64,000 nt of DNA from contig NZ_CP100470.1 of NCBI RefSeq assembly GCF_030323145.1, forward strand, positions 930,001 through 994,000, given 5' to 3'. Positions 24,602 through 33,146 of this stretch are shown here, one piece after another. The position numbers were made by a program, and so were the translations under genes. Under the pieces are notes generated by a model. That model ran no database searches. It saw only the letters and a program-made list of their open reading frames with translations, and was not told the origin of the DNA. The stretch comes from Mesorhizobium sp. C432A (lineage in GTDB: Bacteria > Pseudomonadota > Alphaproteobacteria > Rhizobiales > Rhizobiaceae). Within the stretch, counting starts at the first letter, position 1; every line of letters begins with the position of its first letter.

Positions 24602-25543
24602 TCAGTTCTTCTTCAGGAACTTGTCGATGTTGGCTGGCGTCACGAGTTGGAAGGGCACGTAGACCTTGTGCTCGACCTTCTCGCCCTTGGCGAGCTTCAG
24701 CGCTGCGTCCAGAGCGCCGGCGCCCTGGCCGGCCGCATCCTGGAACACGGTGGCATCGAGGTCGCCGGCCTGCATGGCGGCAAGCGCGTCCTGCGTGGCG
24801 TCGACACCGCCGACGACGACCGTCTTCATGTCGATGTTGGCGGCCTTCATCGCCTGGATGGCGCCGATGGCGCTTTCGTCATTGTTGGCGATGACGCCGT
24901 CGAACGGCTTGCCGGTCGACAGCCAGTTGGTCATCAGGTTCTGCGCTTCGTCGCGGTTCCAGTTCGAAGTCTGCTTGTCGATGATCTTGATGAAGCTGCA
25001 CTCCGGCGTGGCGATCACCTCTTCGATGTCCTTGGTGCGCTGCACGGCGGCCTGGTTGGAAAGCTCGCCCATGATGACATAGACATTGGCCTCCTTCTTG
25101 CCGGCCTCGGTGAACAGGCGGCAGACTTCCTTGGTCTCGAGCGTGCCGGAATCGGCCTCGTTCGACGCGACGAAGGCCTGGTTGTCCGGCAGCGTGTCGA
25201 CATTGACCGGCTGGCGGTTGACATAGACCAACGGGATCTTGGCGGCTGCGGCGGCGTCCGACATCGCCTGCGTGGCCGAGGTATCGACCGGGTTGACGAT
25301 GATGGCGTCGACGCCCGAGGCGGCGAAGTTCTTGATCTGGTCGAGCTGCTTGGCGACGTCGTTCTGCGCGTCCTCGACCTGCAGTTCCACGCCGCTCATG
25401 CCCTTGGCCTGCTCGATCATGCCGTTGCGCAGCACGGTGAGGAAGTTGTCGTCGAACTTGGCCATCGACACGCCGACCTTGGCGGCAAAAGCGGACGAAC
25501 TCATCAGCGCCGCAAAGGCGACGCCCAAAATCAGTTTCTTCAT
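24602..25543 (-). CDS. ibpA: Inositol-type sugar ABC transporter substrate-binding protein
   Basis: 313 residues: a short Sec signal peptide (MKKLILGVAFAALMSSSAFAA) then a type I periplasmic sugar-binding protein (KVGVSMAKFDDNFLTVLRNGM; VDAIIVNPVDTSATQAM; VIANNDESAIGAIQAMKAANI; VVGGVDATQDALAAMQAGDLDATVFQDA). ATG at 25541-25543 has GGAGGAG in front of it. It heads the operon ibpA-iatP-iatA-iolG-SDR, and its 372-base upstream gap holds both IolR-type and LacI-type operator-like sites. Inositol as ligand is inferred from the operon and regulation. Confidence 0.88.
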   Translation of the reverse strand: MKKLILGVAFAALMSSSAFAAKVGVSMAKFDDNFLTVLRNGMIEQAKGMSGVELQVEDAQNDVAKQLDQIKNFAASGVDAIIVNPVDTSATQAMSDAAAAAKIPLVYVNRQPVNVDTLPDNQAFVASNEADSGTLETKEVCRLFTEAGKKEANVYVIMGELSNQAAVQRTKDIEEVIATPECSFIKIIDKQTSNWNRDEAQNLMTNWLSTGKPFDGVIANNDESAIGAIQAMKAANIDMKTVVVGGVDATQDALAAMQAGDLDATVFQDAAGQGAGALDAALKLAKGEKVEHKVYVPFQLVTPANIDKFLKKN

Positions 25544-25722
25544 TGTGTTTCTCCTCCACATTGGTGTCCGGCTGCACCGATCTACCCGGAATCCCCGATA
25601 GCCCGAGGAATCGCTCCCTGATGCCTTCCTGTTCCGTATGGCGTTTTGTCCAAGGGATGGAACGCCAGGCTCCCAGTTTGAAACAGATGTTCCGGAACGA
25701 AAGAACCAAAATACCAATCTGA

Positions 25723-25738
25723 TGAAATATTTATTCCA
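25723..25738. promoter_or_regulatory. Candidate IolR operator before the importer operon
   Basis: TGAAATATTTATTCCA differs from the site at 13635-13650 before iolC at only three central positions and fits TGGAAT-N4-ATTCCA with one mismatch. Thirty bases away, 25693-25708 (CGGAACGAAAGAACCA) is a degenerate partner with the same spacing as the iolC tandem. Confidence 0.6.
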
Positions 25739-25858
25739 TTTTTTCGCAAGACGTCAAGAGCGATTCCTAAGTCGGAAAGCGGATTTTCGGTCGCCGCGCC
25801 GCAATTTCACGTCGAATCGAGGCCGACAGCGGCCCAGGCCGAGTCTGAAGGCAGAATC

Positions 25859-25873
25859 TGATAGATTCTATCA
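25859..25873. promoter_or_regulatory. LacI-type operator TGATAGA-T-TCTATCA
   Basis: Perfect 7-base arms around a single base. Near-identical half-sites occur between the LacI gene and the MocD-like gene (26998-27032). Its place upstream of the importer operon suggests that the LacI regulator encoded next door controls uptake as well as the oxygenase trio. Confidence 0.65.
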
Positions 25874-25915
25874 TCGCCGGAGAGCCCACGCCGAACGGGT
25901 CGGCGCGGCAACGCG

Positions 25916-26947
25916 TTAGATATTTTCCGGCAGATAGATGTCGAAGGGCAGAAAGGTCTGGCCCGGCGCGTTGGCGGCGCCGGCCTCGATGGAATGCGCC
26001 ATCAGGTCGACAAGCTCGCGGCACAAGGCGGCGAGCGGCGTCGAGATCACCATTGTCAGGATGTTGTCGGCGAGTGCCGCGCGCGATTCGGCGTTGATCT
26101 CGTTGCAGACGACCACCGGCATGTTTGCGGGCTTCGCTGCGCGCAGCGCCGAGACCGCGCCTTCCATGCCGCCGCCGGCGACATAGCAGCCGGCAAGATC
26201 CGGATACCGCACCAGGAGATCGATCATCGCATCGTGGGTGACCTGGTTGGCTTCCAGATTGACCAGCGTTTCCATCACCGTGAAGTCCGGCGCATGTTCG
26301 CGGAAGAAGGAGCGAAATCCGATCTCGCGCAGTTCATGACCGTGGAAGCGATGACTGCCGACGAAAAGGGCGACCTTGCCGGGGTTCTTTGCCGCCCTGG
26401 CGATCATCCAGGCCGCGGTGCGACCGACCTTGCGATTGTCGAGGCCGACATATCCCTCACGGATGCCAGCGGCAAAGTCGGACAGCAGCGAGAAGACAGG
26501 TTGCCCCCTCGCTTTCAGCGACTCCACGACCGCCGTCAGCGTCGGATGGTCCGGACCGACAACGGCGATTGCTCTGGATTTCGCTGCCAGCTTGCGCATT
26601 TGGGCGGCGATCTCGTCGGCGGCTAGCGAGCTGGCGAAATCGATGGTGGCGACGCCGCGGAAGCGCTGCGATTGCGAGACCGCCATTTCTAGCTCCCTCG
26701 CGAAATCGCCGTAAAAAACATCATTGCCCCGCAGCAGCAGAAAGCCGAGGCGGTATTCCGGCAATTCCTGGCGCATGCGCCGCTTGATCAGCCCGGCGGC
26801 GTGGTAGCCGATGCCGGTCGCCGCCTCATAGACGCGGCGCGCGGTTTCCTCGCGCACCGGCAGCCGGTTGTTCAGCACCCTGTCGACAGTGGCGACGCTA
26901 ACGCCGGAGATGCGCGCCAGATCGGTGATGGTTGGCCGTTTTGCCAT
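25916..26947 (-). CDS. LacI-family transcriptional regulator
   Basis: 343 residues. The LacI helix-turn-helix and hinge are at the N-terminus (RPTITDLARISGVSVATVDRVLNNRLPVREETARRVYEAA), followed by a periplasmic-binding-protein-like effector domain (GYVGLDNRKVGRTAAWMIARAA, then VAGGGMEGAVSALR). ATG at 26945-26947 puts the helix-turn-helix at the normal position. It is divergent from the MocD-like gene and immediately upstream of the importer operon on its own strand. Matching palindromes in both control regions make it the likely regulator of both, with an inositol derivative as inducer. Confidence 0.92.
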   Translation of the reverse strand: MAKRPTITDLARISGVSVATVDRVLNNRLPVREETARRVYEAATGIGYHAAGLIKRRMRQELPEYRLGFLLLRGNDVFYGDFARELEMAVSQSQRFRGVATIDFASSLAADEIAAQMRKLAAKSRAIAVVGPDHPTLTAVVESLKARGQPVFSLLSDFAAGIREGYVGLDNRKVGRTAAWMIARAAKNPGKVALFVGSHRFHGHELREIGFRSFFREHAPDFTVMETLVNLEANQVTHDAMIDLLVRYPDLAGCYVAGGGMEGAVSALRAAKPANMPVVVCNEINAESRAALADNILTMVISTPLAALCRELVDLMAHSIEAGAANAPGQTFLPFDIYLPENI

Positions 26948-26997
26948 GACTGTCCCGCATGAGTGCCTGCAACTGCTTACATCGTTCTGATGGAAAA

Positions 26998-27032
26998 TGA
27001 TAGAAACTATCTTTGTGATATTGAGACTATCA
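26998..27032. promoter_or_regulatory. Two LacI-type operator-like sites between the LacI gene and the MocD-like gene
   Basis: TGATAGAAACTATCT (26998-27012) and TGATATTGAGACTATCA (27016-27032) resemble the perfect site at 25859-25873. The two are 18-19 bases apart centre to centre. They lie 51-90 bases from both start codons and are well placed to repress both divergent promoters. Confidence 0.6.
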
Positions 27033-27121
27033 CCGCATGGCGCTATTTTGCGCTCGGACACAAGCGCCTGTAATGGACATATCCGTCCTGACGGATGCTG
27101 TGGCCGACGGAGGCAGCCCCT

Positions 27122-28225
27122 ATGGAAGCGACACTATCCACACCACCGTCCCGGCGCGACTACAGCCTGATGGGCCGCGATTCCAAGCTCGCCGTCGAGA
27201 CCGGGCTGGCGGCGGCCGAGTGGTATCACACTGATATTCCGCGCAAGCAGATGAAGGAGCTGATGCAGCGCTCCGACGGGCCGGCGATCCGCGACACCGC
27301 GATCTGGCTGGCCGCGCTGATCCTGAGTGCCGCCGGCGGCGCCTGGTTCTGGGGCAGCTGGTGGTGCGTGCCGTTCTTCTTCGTCTATGGCGTGCTCTAC
27401 GGCTCCTCCACCGACTCACGCTGGCACGAATGCGGCCACGGCACCGCCTTCCGCACCCAGTGGATGAACGACGCGGTTTACCAGATCGCCTGCTTCATGA
27501 TCATGCGCAATCCGGTGACCTGGCGCTGGAGCCACACCCGCCACCACACCGACACCATCATCGTCGGCCGCGACCCGGAAATCTCCGTCATGCGGCCGCC
27601 GGATCTGTTCCGGGTCGCGCTTGGCTTTATCGGCGTGCTGGATGCCTGGCATGCGATGTCGGACATGCTGCGCAATGCCGCCGGCAATATCAGCGCGGCG
27701 GAAAAGACTTTTATCCCCGAACAGGAGCAGCCTAAGGCCATTCGCATCGCCCGCATCTGGACGGCGATCTATGCCGTGACGATCGCGCTGGCGCTTTATT
27801 TCGGTTCATGGCTGCCGCTGATGCTGGTCGGGCTGCCCCGGCTCTACGGCGCCTGGCATCATGTCATGGTCGGCCTGCTGCAGCATGGCGGGCTGGCGGA
27901 AAATGTCATCGACCACCGGCTGAACAGCCGCACCGTCTACATGAACCCGGTCAGCCGCTTCATCTACTGGAACATGAACTATCACGTCGAACACCACATG
28001 TTCCCGATGGTGCCCTATCATGCGCTGCCTAAACTGCATGCGCTTATCAAGCACGATCTGCCGGCGCCGACGCCGTCGATCCTGGCCGGCTACCGCGAGA
28101 TGATCCCGGCCTTTTTGCGCCAGCTGCGCAACGAGGACTATTTCCTCAAGCGCGAACTGCCGCCAACGGCGCGGCCCTATCGCGAGGAACTCCACAACGA
28201 CGCCGTCGCCGCCGCGGCGGAATGA
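27122..28225 (+). CDS. MocD-like fatty-acid-desaturase-family oxygenase
   Basis: 367 residues of the membrane-bound di-iron desaturase/hydroxylase family. The three histidine boxes are complete: HECGH (102-106), HTRHH (138-142) and HVEHH (288-292). Paired membrane segments flank them (IWLAALILSAAGGAWFWGSWWCVPFFFVYG; IYAVTIALALYF). The ATG has GGAGG eight bases upstream. The next two genes encode a Rieske ferredoxin and a ferredoxin reductase, giving a complete three-component oxygenase. The same trio (MocD, MocE, MocF) acts in rhizopine catabolism of Rhizobium leguminosarum, where demethylation of 3-O-methyl-scyllo-inosamine is its proposed role. An O-demethylase for a methylated inositol is my inference. 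Confidence 0.87.
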   Translation: MEATLSTPPSRRDYSLMGRDSKLAVETGLAAAEWYHTDIPRKQMKELMQRSDGPAIRDTAIWLAALILSAAGGAWFWGSWWCVPFFFVYGVLYGSSTDSRWHECGHGTAFRTQWMNDAVYQIACFMIMRNPVTWRWSHTRHHTDTIIVGRDPEISVMRPPDLFRVALGFIGVLDAWHAMSDMLRNAAGNISAAEKTFIPEQEQPKAIRIARIWTAIYAVTIALALYFGSWLPLMLVGLPRLYGAWHHVMVGLLQHGGLAENVIDHRLNSRTVYMNPVSRFIYWNMNYHVEHHMFPMVPYHALPKLHALIKHDLPAPTPSILAGYREMIPAFLRQLRNEDYFLKRELPPTARPYREELHNDAVAAAAE

Positions 28226-28310
28226 TCGCGCGATTAAGCTTTTGTTTTGTCGCAACTCCGAACGGAAAACCGCAACGCACTTTTCCTGGAATTGCTTTTG
28301 GGAGGAACAC

Positions 28311-28625
28311 ATGAGCGACTGGATCGAGGCCTGCGCCGCCGGCGACATCGACGAAGAAGATGTGATGCGCTTCGACCATGGCGGCCGCACCTTCGCCATC
28401 TATCGCAGCCCTGACGACGATTATTTCGCCACCGATGGCCTGTGCACGCACGAAAAGGTGCATCTGGCCGACGGGCTGGTGATGGACGACATCATCGAGT
28501 GCCCCAAGCACAATGGCCGCTTCAATTACAAGACGGGGGCGGCACGGGGCGCGCCGGTTTGCGTCAATCTCGCCACCTATCCGGTAAAGGTCGAGGCCGG
28601 CAAAGTGCTGATCCAGATCGGATAG
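28311..28625 (+). CDS. MocE-like Rieske-type [2Fe-2S] ferredoxin
   Basis: 104 residues, essentially a single Rieske domain. The cluster ligands are Cys45 and His47 (CTHEK) and Cys64 and His67 (CPKH), the normal CxH...CxxH spacing for a soluble bacterial Rieske ferredoxin. A strong GGGAGG ribosome site precedes the ATG. It should carry electrons from the downstream flavoprotein to the desaturase-like oxygenase. MocE of rhizopine catabolism is the closest functional precedent known to me. Confidence 0.9.
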   Translation: MSDWIEACAAGDIDEEDVMRFDHGGRTFAIYRSPDDDYFATDGLCTHEKVHLADGLVMDDIIECPKHNGRFNYKTGAARGAPVCVNLATYPVKVEAGKVLIQIG

Positions 28626-28629
28626 GACC

Positions 28630-29859
28630 ATGCAGGCGGGAATGGTCATCATTGGCGCCGGCGAGTGCGGCGGGCGGGCAGCGCTGACACTGCGCGAGCT
28701 GGGCTATGACGGGCCGGTGACGCTGGTGGGTGACGAACCCCATCTGCCCTATGAGCGGCCGCCCCTGTCCAAGGACGCAATGACGAGCGACGCGGCCGAG
28801 ATCAAGACGATCGCCAGCGACGAAATTCTGGCCGAGAAATCGATCCGGCATATCCATTCCGTTCAAGCGGTGGCGATCGACCGCCCGGCGCATATGGTGC
28901 GGCTGTCGGACGGTTCGGCCCTGCCCTACGACAAGCTGCTGCTGGCGACCGGCTCGACACCGCGCAAGCTGCCGATGCCGGGATTGGGTCCGCGCTGCGT
29001 CTACCTCCGCACCTTTGCCGACGCGCTGGCCATTCGTGCCCACCTCAGCCCGGCAAACCGCATCGCCATCATTGGTGGTGGCTTTATCGGCCTGGAGCTC
29101 GCCGCTTCGGCGCGCAAGCTCGGGGCCAGCGTCACGGTCATTGAGGCGCAGCCGCGCATCCTCATGCGCGGGGTGCCGGCGGAGATCGCTGAAATCATCC
29201 ATCAGGCGCATGAGGCCGAAGGCGTGACCGTGCTCACCGGTCAGGGCATCGCTGATATCGCCGACGACGGCGCTGAGGTGCACATCATGCTCGCCGATGG
29301 GCAGGACATCGTCGCCGATCTCGCCGTCATCGGCATCGGCGCCGTGCCGGTGACCGGGCTTGCCGCGGAAGCGGGCCTGACCGTCGATAACGGCATCGCC
29401 GTCAATGGCGAACTCCAAACAATCGATCCCGACATCTTCGCCGCCGGCGATTGCTGCTCGTTTCCGCTCGCTGTCTATGCTGGCCGGCGGGTGCGGCTGG
29501 AAGCCTGGCGCAATGCGCAGGAACAGGGTGCGCTGGCCGCGAAGAACATGTTGGGCGCCCGCGAAGCGCATGCCGCGGTGCCATGGTTCTGGTCGGATCA
29601 GTATGGTTTGTCGCTGCAGATCGCCGGCCTTTCGGACGAGGGCAAAAGCACGGTCCGCCGCGATCTCGGCGACGGTGCTTTTATTCTGTTTCATCTGGCC
29701 GAGGATGGCAGGCTGGTGGCGGCGAGCGGCCTCGGTACGGGCAATGCCGTGGCGCGCGACATCAGGCTGGCCGAGATGCTGATCGCCAAGCGGGCTAGGC
29801 CGGCGCCGGAGGCGTTGGGGTCGCCGGATGTGAAGCTGAAGTCGTTGCTGGCAGCGTGA
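28630..29859 (+). CDS. MocF-like FAD-dependent ferredoxin reductase
   Basis: 409 residues of the rubredoxin/ferredoxin reductase flavoprotein type. The N-terminal FAD-binding motif is MVIIGAGECGGRAALTLRE, the NAD-binding motif is IAIIGGGFIGLELAASARKLG, and the second FAD contact is IDPDIFAAGDCCSFPL. It begins four bases after the Rieske gene and completes an oxygenase-ferredoxin-reductase operon. The expected role is to pass electrons from NAD(P)H to the Rieske protein. Confidence 0.9.
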   Translation: MQAGMVIIGAGECGGRAALTLRELGYDGPVTLVGDEPHLPYERPPLSKDAMTSDAAEIKTIASDEILAEKSIRHIHSVQAVAIDRPAHMVRLSDGSALPYDKLLLATGSTPRKLPMPGLGPRCVYLRTFADALAIRAHLSPANRIAIIGGGFIGLELAASARKLGASVTVIEAQPRILMRGVPAEIAEIIHQAHEAEGVTVLTGQGIADIADDGAEVHIMLADGQDIVADLAVIGIGAVPVTGLAAEAGLTVDNGIAVNGELQTIDPDIFAAGDCCSFPLAVYAGRRVRLEAWRNAQEQGALAAKNMLGAREAHAAVPWFWSDQYGLSLQIAGLSDEGKSTVRRDLGDGAFILFHLAEDGRLVAASGLGTGNAVARDIRLAEMLIAKRARPAPEALGSPDVKLKSLLAA

Positions 29860-29869
29860 AGGACTGACT

Positions 29870-29972
29870 TACCCTCCCCTTGTGGGGAGGGTCGCTGCGA
29901 AGCAGCGGGGTGGGGTGCGGCACCGGCCCCCACCCCGACCTGCGGTCCGACCTCCCCACAAAGGGGGAGGTA
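29870..29972. repeat. 103-base palindromic rhizobial intergenic repeat, TACCCTCCCC family
   Basis: Second copy of the element at 9611-9716, with the same ends (TACCCTCCCC, GGGGGAGGTA) and the same internal GGTCGCTGCGAAGCAGCGGG. It lies between the convergent ferredoxin reductase and DUF1402 genes, where its hairpin could act as a bidirectional transcription stop. Confidence 0.85.
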
Positions 29973-29991
29973 GACGGCTGAGCTAAGCCCG

Positions 29992-30948
29992 CTAAAACAG
30001 CGCCTTCAGCTCGTCCAGCTTGTCGTTGACCAGCCAGCCGTAATAATTCTCTTCCGGCAGTTTGACCGTCTCACCCGCCGCGCGGCGCTTGTCGTTCTCT
30101 GCTTTCAGCGCATAGGCGCGCTGCTCGGGATTGCCGACATTGTAGAGCGTGGCGGTCAGCCCCGGATTGCCTGAGATGTCGAAGCCGGCAATGTTTTTGT
30201 AGGCGTCGATCGACTTCCTGATCGTCGCTGCGACGTAGGGCAATGTCAGATCCGGATCCATGATGGTCTTGTAGACCCCATTGGGATCGCCGACATCGAG
30301 TTCGGGCAGCCCCGACACCTTGTGCACCAGATCGCTCATCTGCAGCGCGGTCAGCGGGTTGAGCTGGCCGAGGCCAAAGGTCTGGCCGGCATAATAGGGC
30401 TGGAAGAAGGTGGCGCCGAAGCGGTCGTTGGGAAAGCTGGTGCCGTCGACGGTCTTGCCGCGGAAGGAGCGGTTCCACACCTGCTCGCGGCATTCCCACA
30501 GGTCGTAGCTGTCCGACATTGTGCACTTCTTGAATTCCGGCCGCTGCACGAAATCGGTGATGTCCTCGCCGTCATAGGCGAAGGACAGCTTGCTGGAGAG
30601 GTAGGAGATCGCCTTGACGTAGTAGGTCTGCAGCCGGTCGTAGGCATCGACATTGTAGGTGTGCTCGCCGACGATGGCGCCGACGATGTGCAAGGGGTTG
30701 ATGCCGTAACCGGCAGCCGCCTTCCTGATCTTGGCGCGCAATTCGGCGTCGTTCTGCAACAGAGCGTAGACCTTGCGGTATTTGGCCTGGAAGGTGGTGT
30801 TGGTCGCCTGGGTGCGGCGGCTGGAGGCGCCCGGTATGTCAGGCTGCACGACATTGCGGTTGCCCGCCGGCACCAATGTCGCCGCGTCAGCCGCGAACAG
30901 CGTCGCCGCCAGCGTCAAGCCGAGAATGAGCAGGATCAGTTTTTTCAT
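29992..30948 (-). CDS. DUF1402-family exported protein, lysozyme-like motifs
   Basis: 318 residues with a signal peptide (MKKLILLILGLTLAATLFA). This matches the DUF1402 family of Rhizobiales. Within it, a glutamate in HIVGAIVGEHTYN, the segment FGLGQLNPLTAL and LTATLYNVGNPEQR follow the order of the catalytic-glutamate, GxMQ and AYNxG motifs of lytic transglycosylases. I therefore suggest a lysozyme-like fold acting on peptidoglycan in the periplasm. This is inference; no experimental role is known to me. Confidence 0.8.
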   Translation of the reverse strand: MKKLILLILGLTLAATLFAADAATLVPAGNRNVVQPDIPGASSRRTQATNTTFQAKYRKVYALLQNDAELRAKIRKAAAGYGINPLHIVGAIVGEHTYNVDAYDRLQTYYVKAISYLSSKLSFAYDGEDITDFVQRPEFKKCTMSDSYDLWECREQVWNRSFRGKTVDGTSFPNDRFGATFFQPYYAGQTFGLGQLNPLTALQMSDLVHKVSGLPELDVGDPNGVYKTIMDPDLTLPYVAATIRKSIDAYKNIAGFDISGNPGLTATLYNVGNPEQRAYALKAENDKRRAAGETVKLPEENYYGWLVNDKLDELKALF

Positions 30949-31090
30949 GCGCCGCCGCCTAGAGAATTGCCGCGCAAACTAGGTAAAGCTCCCGGTCGAG
31001 TCGAGAGCGCCCTTGCAGCCGGCAAGACGAAAGATGGCCGCATGATACCATCCGGCCACACACGATGATGTTTGCCGGAAACTGTTGCCT

Positions 31091-31194
31091 AAGCATCGGC
31101 CCAAAAATCGAAACCGATTTTTGGAAAGTCCGATGCGTCGATTCAATACTGTTAGAGCGACCTTTGCGCGTCCAAAGGACGCGCGGCGCTCTAA
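31091..31194. repeat. Two adjacent palindromic repeats between hslU and the DUF1402 gene
   Basis: The first (31091-31136) has arms GCATCGG/CCGATGC around CCAAAAATCG/CGATTTTTGG. The second (31152-31194) has arms TTAGAGCG/CGCTCTAA around GCGCGTCC/GGACGCGC. Both sit after the hslU stop and may end its transcript. They resemble the generic rhizobial palindromes seen elsewhere in the window. Confidence 0.65.
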
Positions 31195-31224
31195 TACCGG
31201 CGCCGGATGAACCGGCGCCCTCGT

Positions 31225-32538
31225 TTAAAGGATGAATCGCGACAAATCTGTGTTTCGCGAGAGGTCGCCGACATGCTTTTCCACATAGGCGGCATCGATG
31301 GCGACGCTGGTGCCGTTGCGGTCGGGCGCGTCGTAGGAGATCTCGTCCAGCACGCGCTCCATCACCGTCTGCAGGCGTCTCGCTCCGATGTTTTCGACGC
31401 TGGCGTTGAGGTCGACAGCGATGCCGGCCAGCGAATCGATGGCATCGTCGGTGAAGGTGAGGTCGACGCCTTCGGTCTTCATCAGCGCGATATACTGCTT
31501 GATGAGGCTGGCCTCGGTCTCGGTGAGGATGCGAATGAAATCGTCCTTCTCCAGCGCCCGCAACTCGACACGGATCGGCAGGCGGCCCTGCAATTCCGGC
31601 AACAGGTCGGACGGCTTGGAGACATGGAAGGCGCCCGAGGCGATGAACAGTATGTGGTCGGTCTTCAACGGTCCGTATTTGGTCGCCACCGTCGTGCCTT
31701 CGATCAGCGGCAGCAGGTCGCGCTGCACGCCTTCGCGCGAGACGCCGGCGCCCATGCCGCCTTCGCGCGAGGCGATCTTGTCGATCTCGTCGAGGAAGAC
31801 GATGCCGTCATTTTCGGTCGCGTCGAGCGCCCGGCGCACCACCTCGTCTTGGTCGAGCAGCTTGTCGGACTCGTCGTTGACCAACAGCGCGTAGGACTCC
31901 TTGACCGTCGTCTTGCGCGCCTTGGTCTTCTTGCCACCCATCGCCTTCGACAGCATGTCGTTGATGTTGAGCACGCCGATATTAGCGCCCGGCATGCCGG
32001 GGATCTCGAAGCCGGGCATGCCGCCGGTGCCGGTGTCGGCAACCTCGATCTCGATCTCCTTTTCGTCGAGCTCGCCGTCGCGCAGCTTCTTGCGGAAGGA
32101 ATCGCGGGTCGCCGGGCTCGCCGTCTTGCCGACCAGGGCTTCCAGCACGCGCTCCTCGGCATTGAGGTGCGCGCGCGCCTTCACGTCCTCGCGCATCTTC
32201 TCGCGCACCAGGCCGATGGCGATCTCGACCAGGTCGCGGATGATCTGCTCGACATCGCGGCCGACATAGCCGACTTCGGTGAACTTGGTGGCCTCGACCT
32301 TGACGAAGGGCGCACCGGCGAGTCGCGCCAGGCGGCGCGAGATCTCGGTCTTGCCGACGCCGGTCGGGCCGATCATCAGGATGTTCTTCGGCATCACCTC
32401 TTCGCGCATCTGGCCTTCCAGCTGCTGGCGGCGCCAGCGGTTGCGCAAGGCAATGGCCACGGCGCGCTTGGCGTCCTTCTGGCCGATGATGAAGCGGTCG
32501 AGTTCCGAAACGATTTCACGGGGAGAGAAGGTGGTCAT
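31225..32538 (-). CDS. hslU: ATP-dependent protease ATPase subunit HslU
   Basis: 437 residues, normal HslU length. Walker A is GPTGVGKT (residues 57-64), Walker B is [10 protein letters not shown], and the C-terminus ends SRFIL, the tail that inserts into HslV. It unfolds substrates for the HslV peptidase in the cytoplasm. ATG at 32536-32538 is chosen because conserved sequence begins [17 protein letters not shown]; a GTG five codons upstream is possible. It begins five bases after the DUF2585 stop and is the last gene of the hslV-GNAT-DUF2585-hslU run. Confidence 0.96.
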   Translation of the reverse strand: MTTFSPREIVSELDRFIIGQKDAKRAVAIALRNRWRRQQLEGQMREEVMPKNILMIGPTGVGKTEISRRLARLAGAPFVKVEATKFTEVGYVGRDVEQIIRDLVEIAIGLVREKMREDVKARAHLNAEERVLEALVGKTASPATRDSFRKKLRDGELDEKEIEIEVADTGTGGMPGFEIPGMPGANIGVLNINDMLSKAMGGKKTKARKTTVKESYALLVNDESDKLLDQDEVVRRALDATENDGIVFLDEIDKIASREGGMGAGVSREGVQRDLLPLIEGTTVATKYGPLKTDHILFIASGAFHVSKPSDLLPELQGRLPIRVELRALEKDDFIRILTETEASLIKQYIALMKTEGVDLTFTDDAIDSLAGIAVDLNASVENIGARRLQTVMERVLDEISYDAPDRNGTSVAIDAAYVEKHVGDLSRNTDLSRFIL

Positions 32539-32542
32539 ATCA

Positions 32543-33142
32543 CTAGATTCCACTTTGCCACTGCTTGATGGACTCGAACGGATGCAGCAGCATGATCACG
32601 TTGAGCGTCAGATTGTCCCGGATGAGGTAGCCGACACCCAGTTCGAAGATGAGGGCGAGGCCGACGATGCTCCATATAGGTAGCTTTCGCGCCATCACAA
32701 ATCCCAGCACCATGGCCAGCGTGTCGGACACCGAATTGATGATCGAGTCGCCATAGTAATCCAGCGAGATGGTGCCGGCGCGGTAGCGCTCGATGATGAA
32801 CGGGCTGTTTTCCAGGAGTTCCCAGCCGCCCTCGATGACGACGGCGAATGCCAGGCGCAGACCGATTGGCGAGCGCGGGAACAGGAACCAGGCCAAGGCG
32901 TAGAACAGGAAGCCGTGGATGATGTGCGAGAACGTGTACCAGTCGGAAATATGCTGGGAATTCTCCGAACTGTTCACCACACCGTGCCAGAGTTTGACGT
33001 AACCGCAGGTGCAGATCGGCGTGCGGCCCATGCCGTAAAGCGCGCCGGCCTGGAAGATGAGCAGAGCGAGCACGAGCAGAAGCCCCATCCGCCAGCTGTC
33101 TTCATAGGCCGAGTAATTTTTGGCAGTGCCCGGTGTCGCCAT
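32543..33142 (-). CDS. DUF2585 (UPF0314-type) membrane protein
   Basis: 199 residues with three to five hydrophobic segments ([52 protein letters not shown]). The conserved core [16 protein letters not shown] and [18 protein letters not shown] is typical of the DUF2585 family of alphaproteobacterial membrane proteins. ATG at 33140-33142 has a GGGGA ribosome site. The gene sits between a GNAT gene and hslU, with spacings of only a few bases. Its function is unknown. Confidence 0.88.
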   Translation of the reverse strand: MATPGTAKNYSAYEDSWRMGLLLVLALLIFQAGALYGMGRTPICTCGYVKLWHGVVNSSENSQHISDWYTFSHIIHGFLFYALAWFLFPRSPIGLRLAFAVVIEGGWELLENSPFIIERYRAGTISLDYYGDSIINSVSDTLAMVLGFVMARKLPIWSIVGLALIFELGVGYLIRDNLTLNVIMLLHPFESIKQWQSGI

Positions 33143-33146
33143 CAAC

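Larger units (their letters stand above)
25544..25915. other. Promoter region of the inositol importer operon
   Basis: This gap has no convincing gene. It contains the GGAGGAG ribosome site next to the importer start, a GTTCCGGAAC palindrome near 25689-25698, the IolR-type site at 25723-25738 and the LacI-type site at 25859-25873. It also carries an A+T-rich stretch around 25700-25750 that is likely to hold the promoter. Confidence 0.55.

Noticed and set aside
25544..25717. N-terminal extension of the inositol-type binding protein
   Set aside because: The signal peptide MKKLILGVAFAALMSSSAFAA must be at the N-terminus, and GGAGGAG directly precedes its ATG; the extension lacks both.
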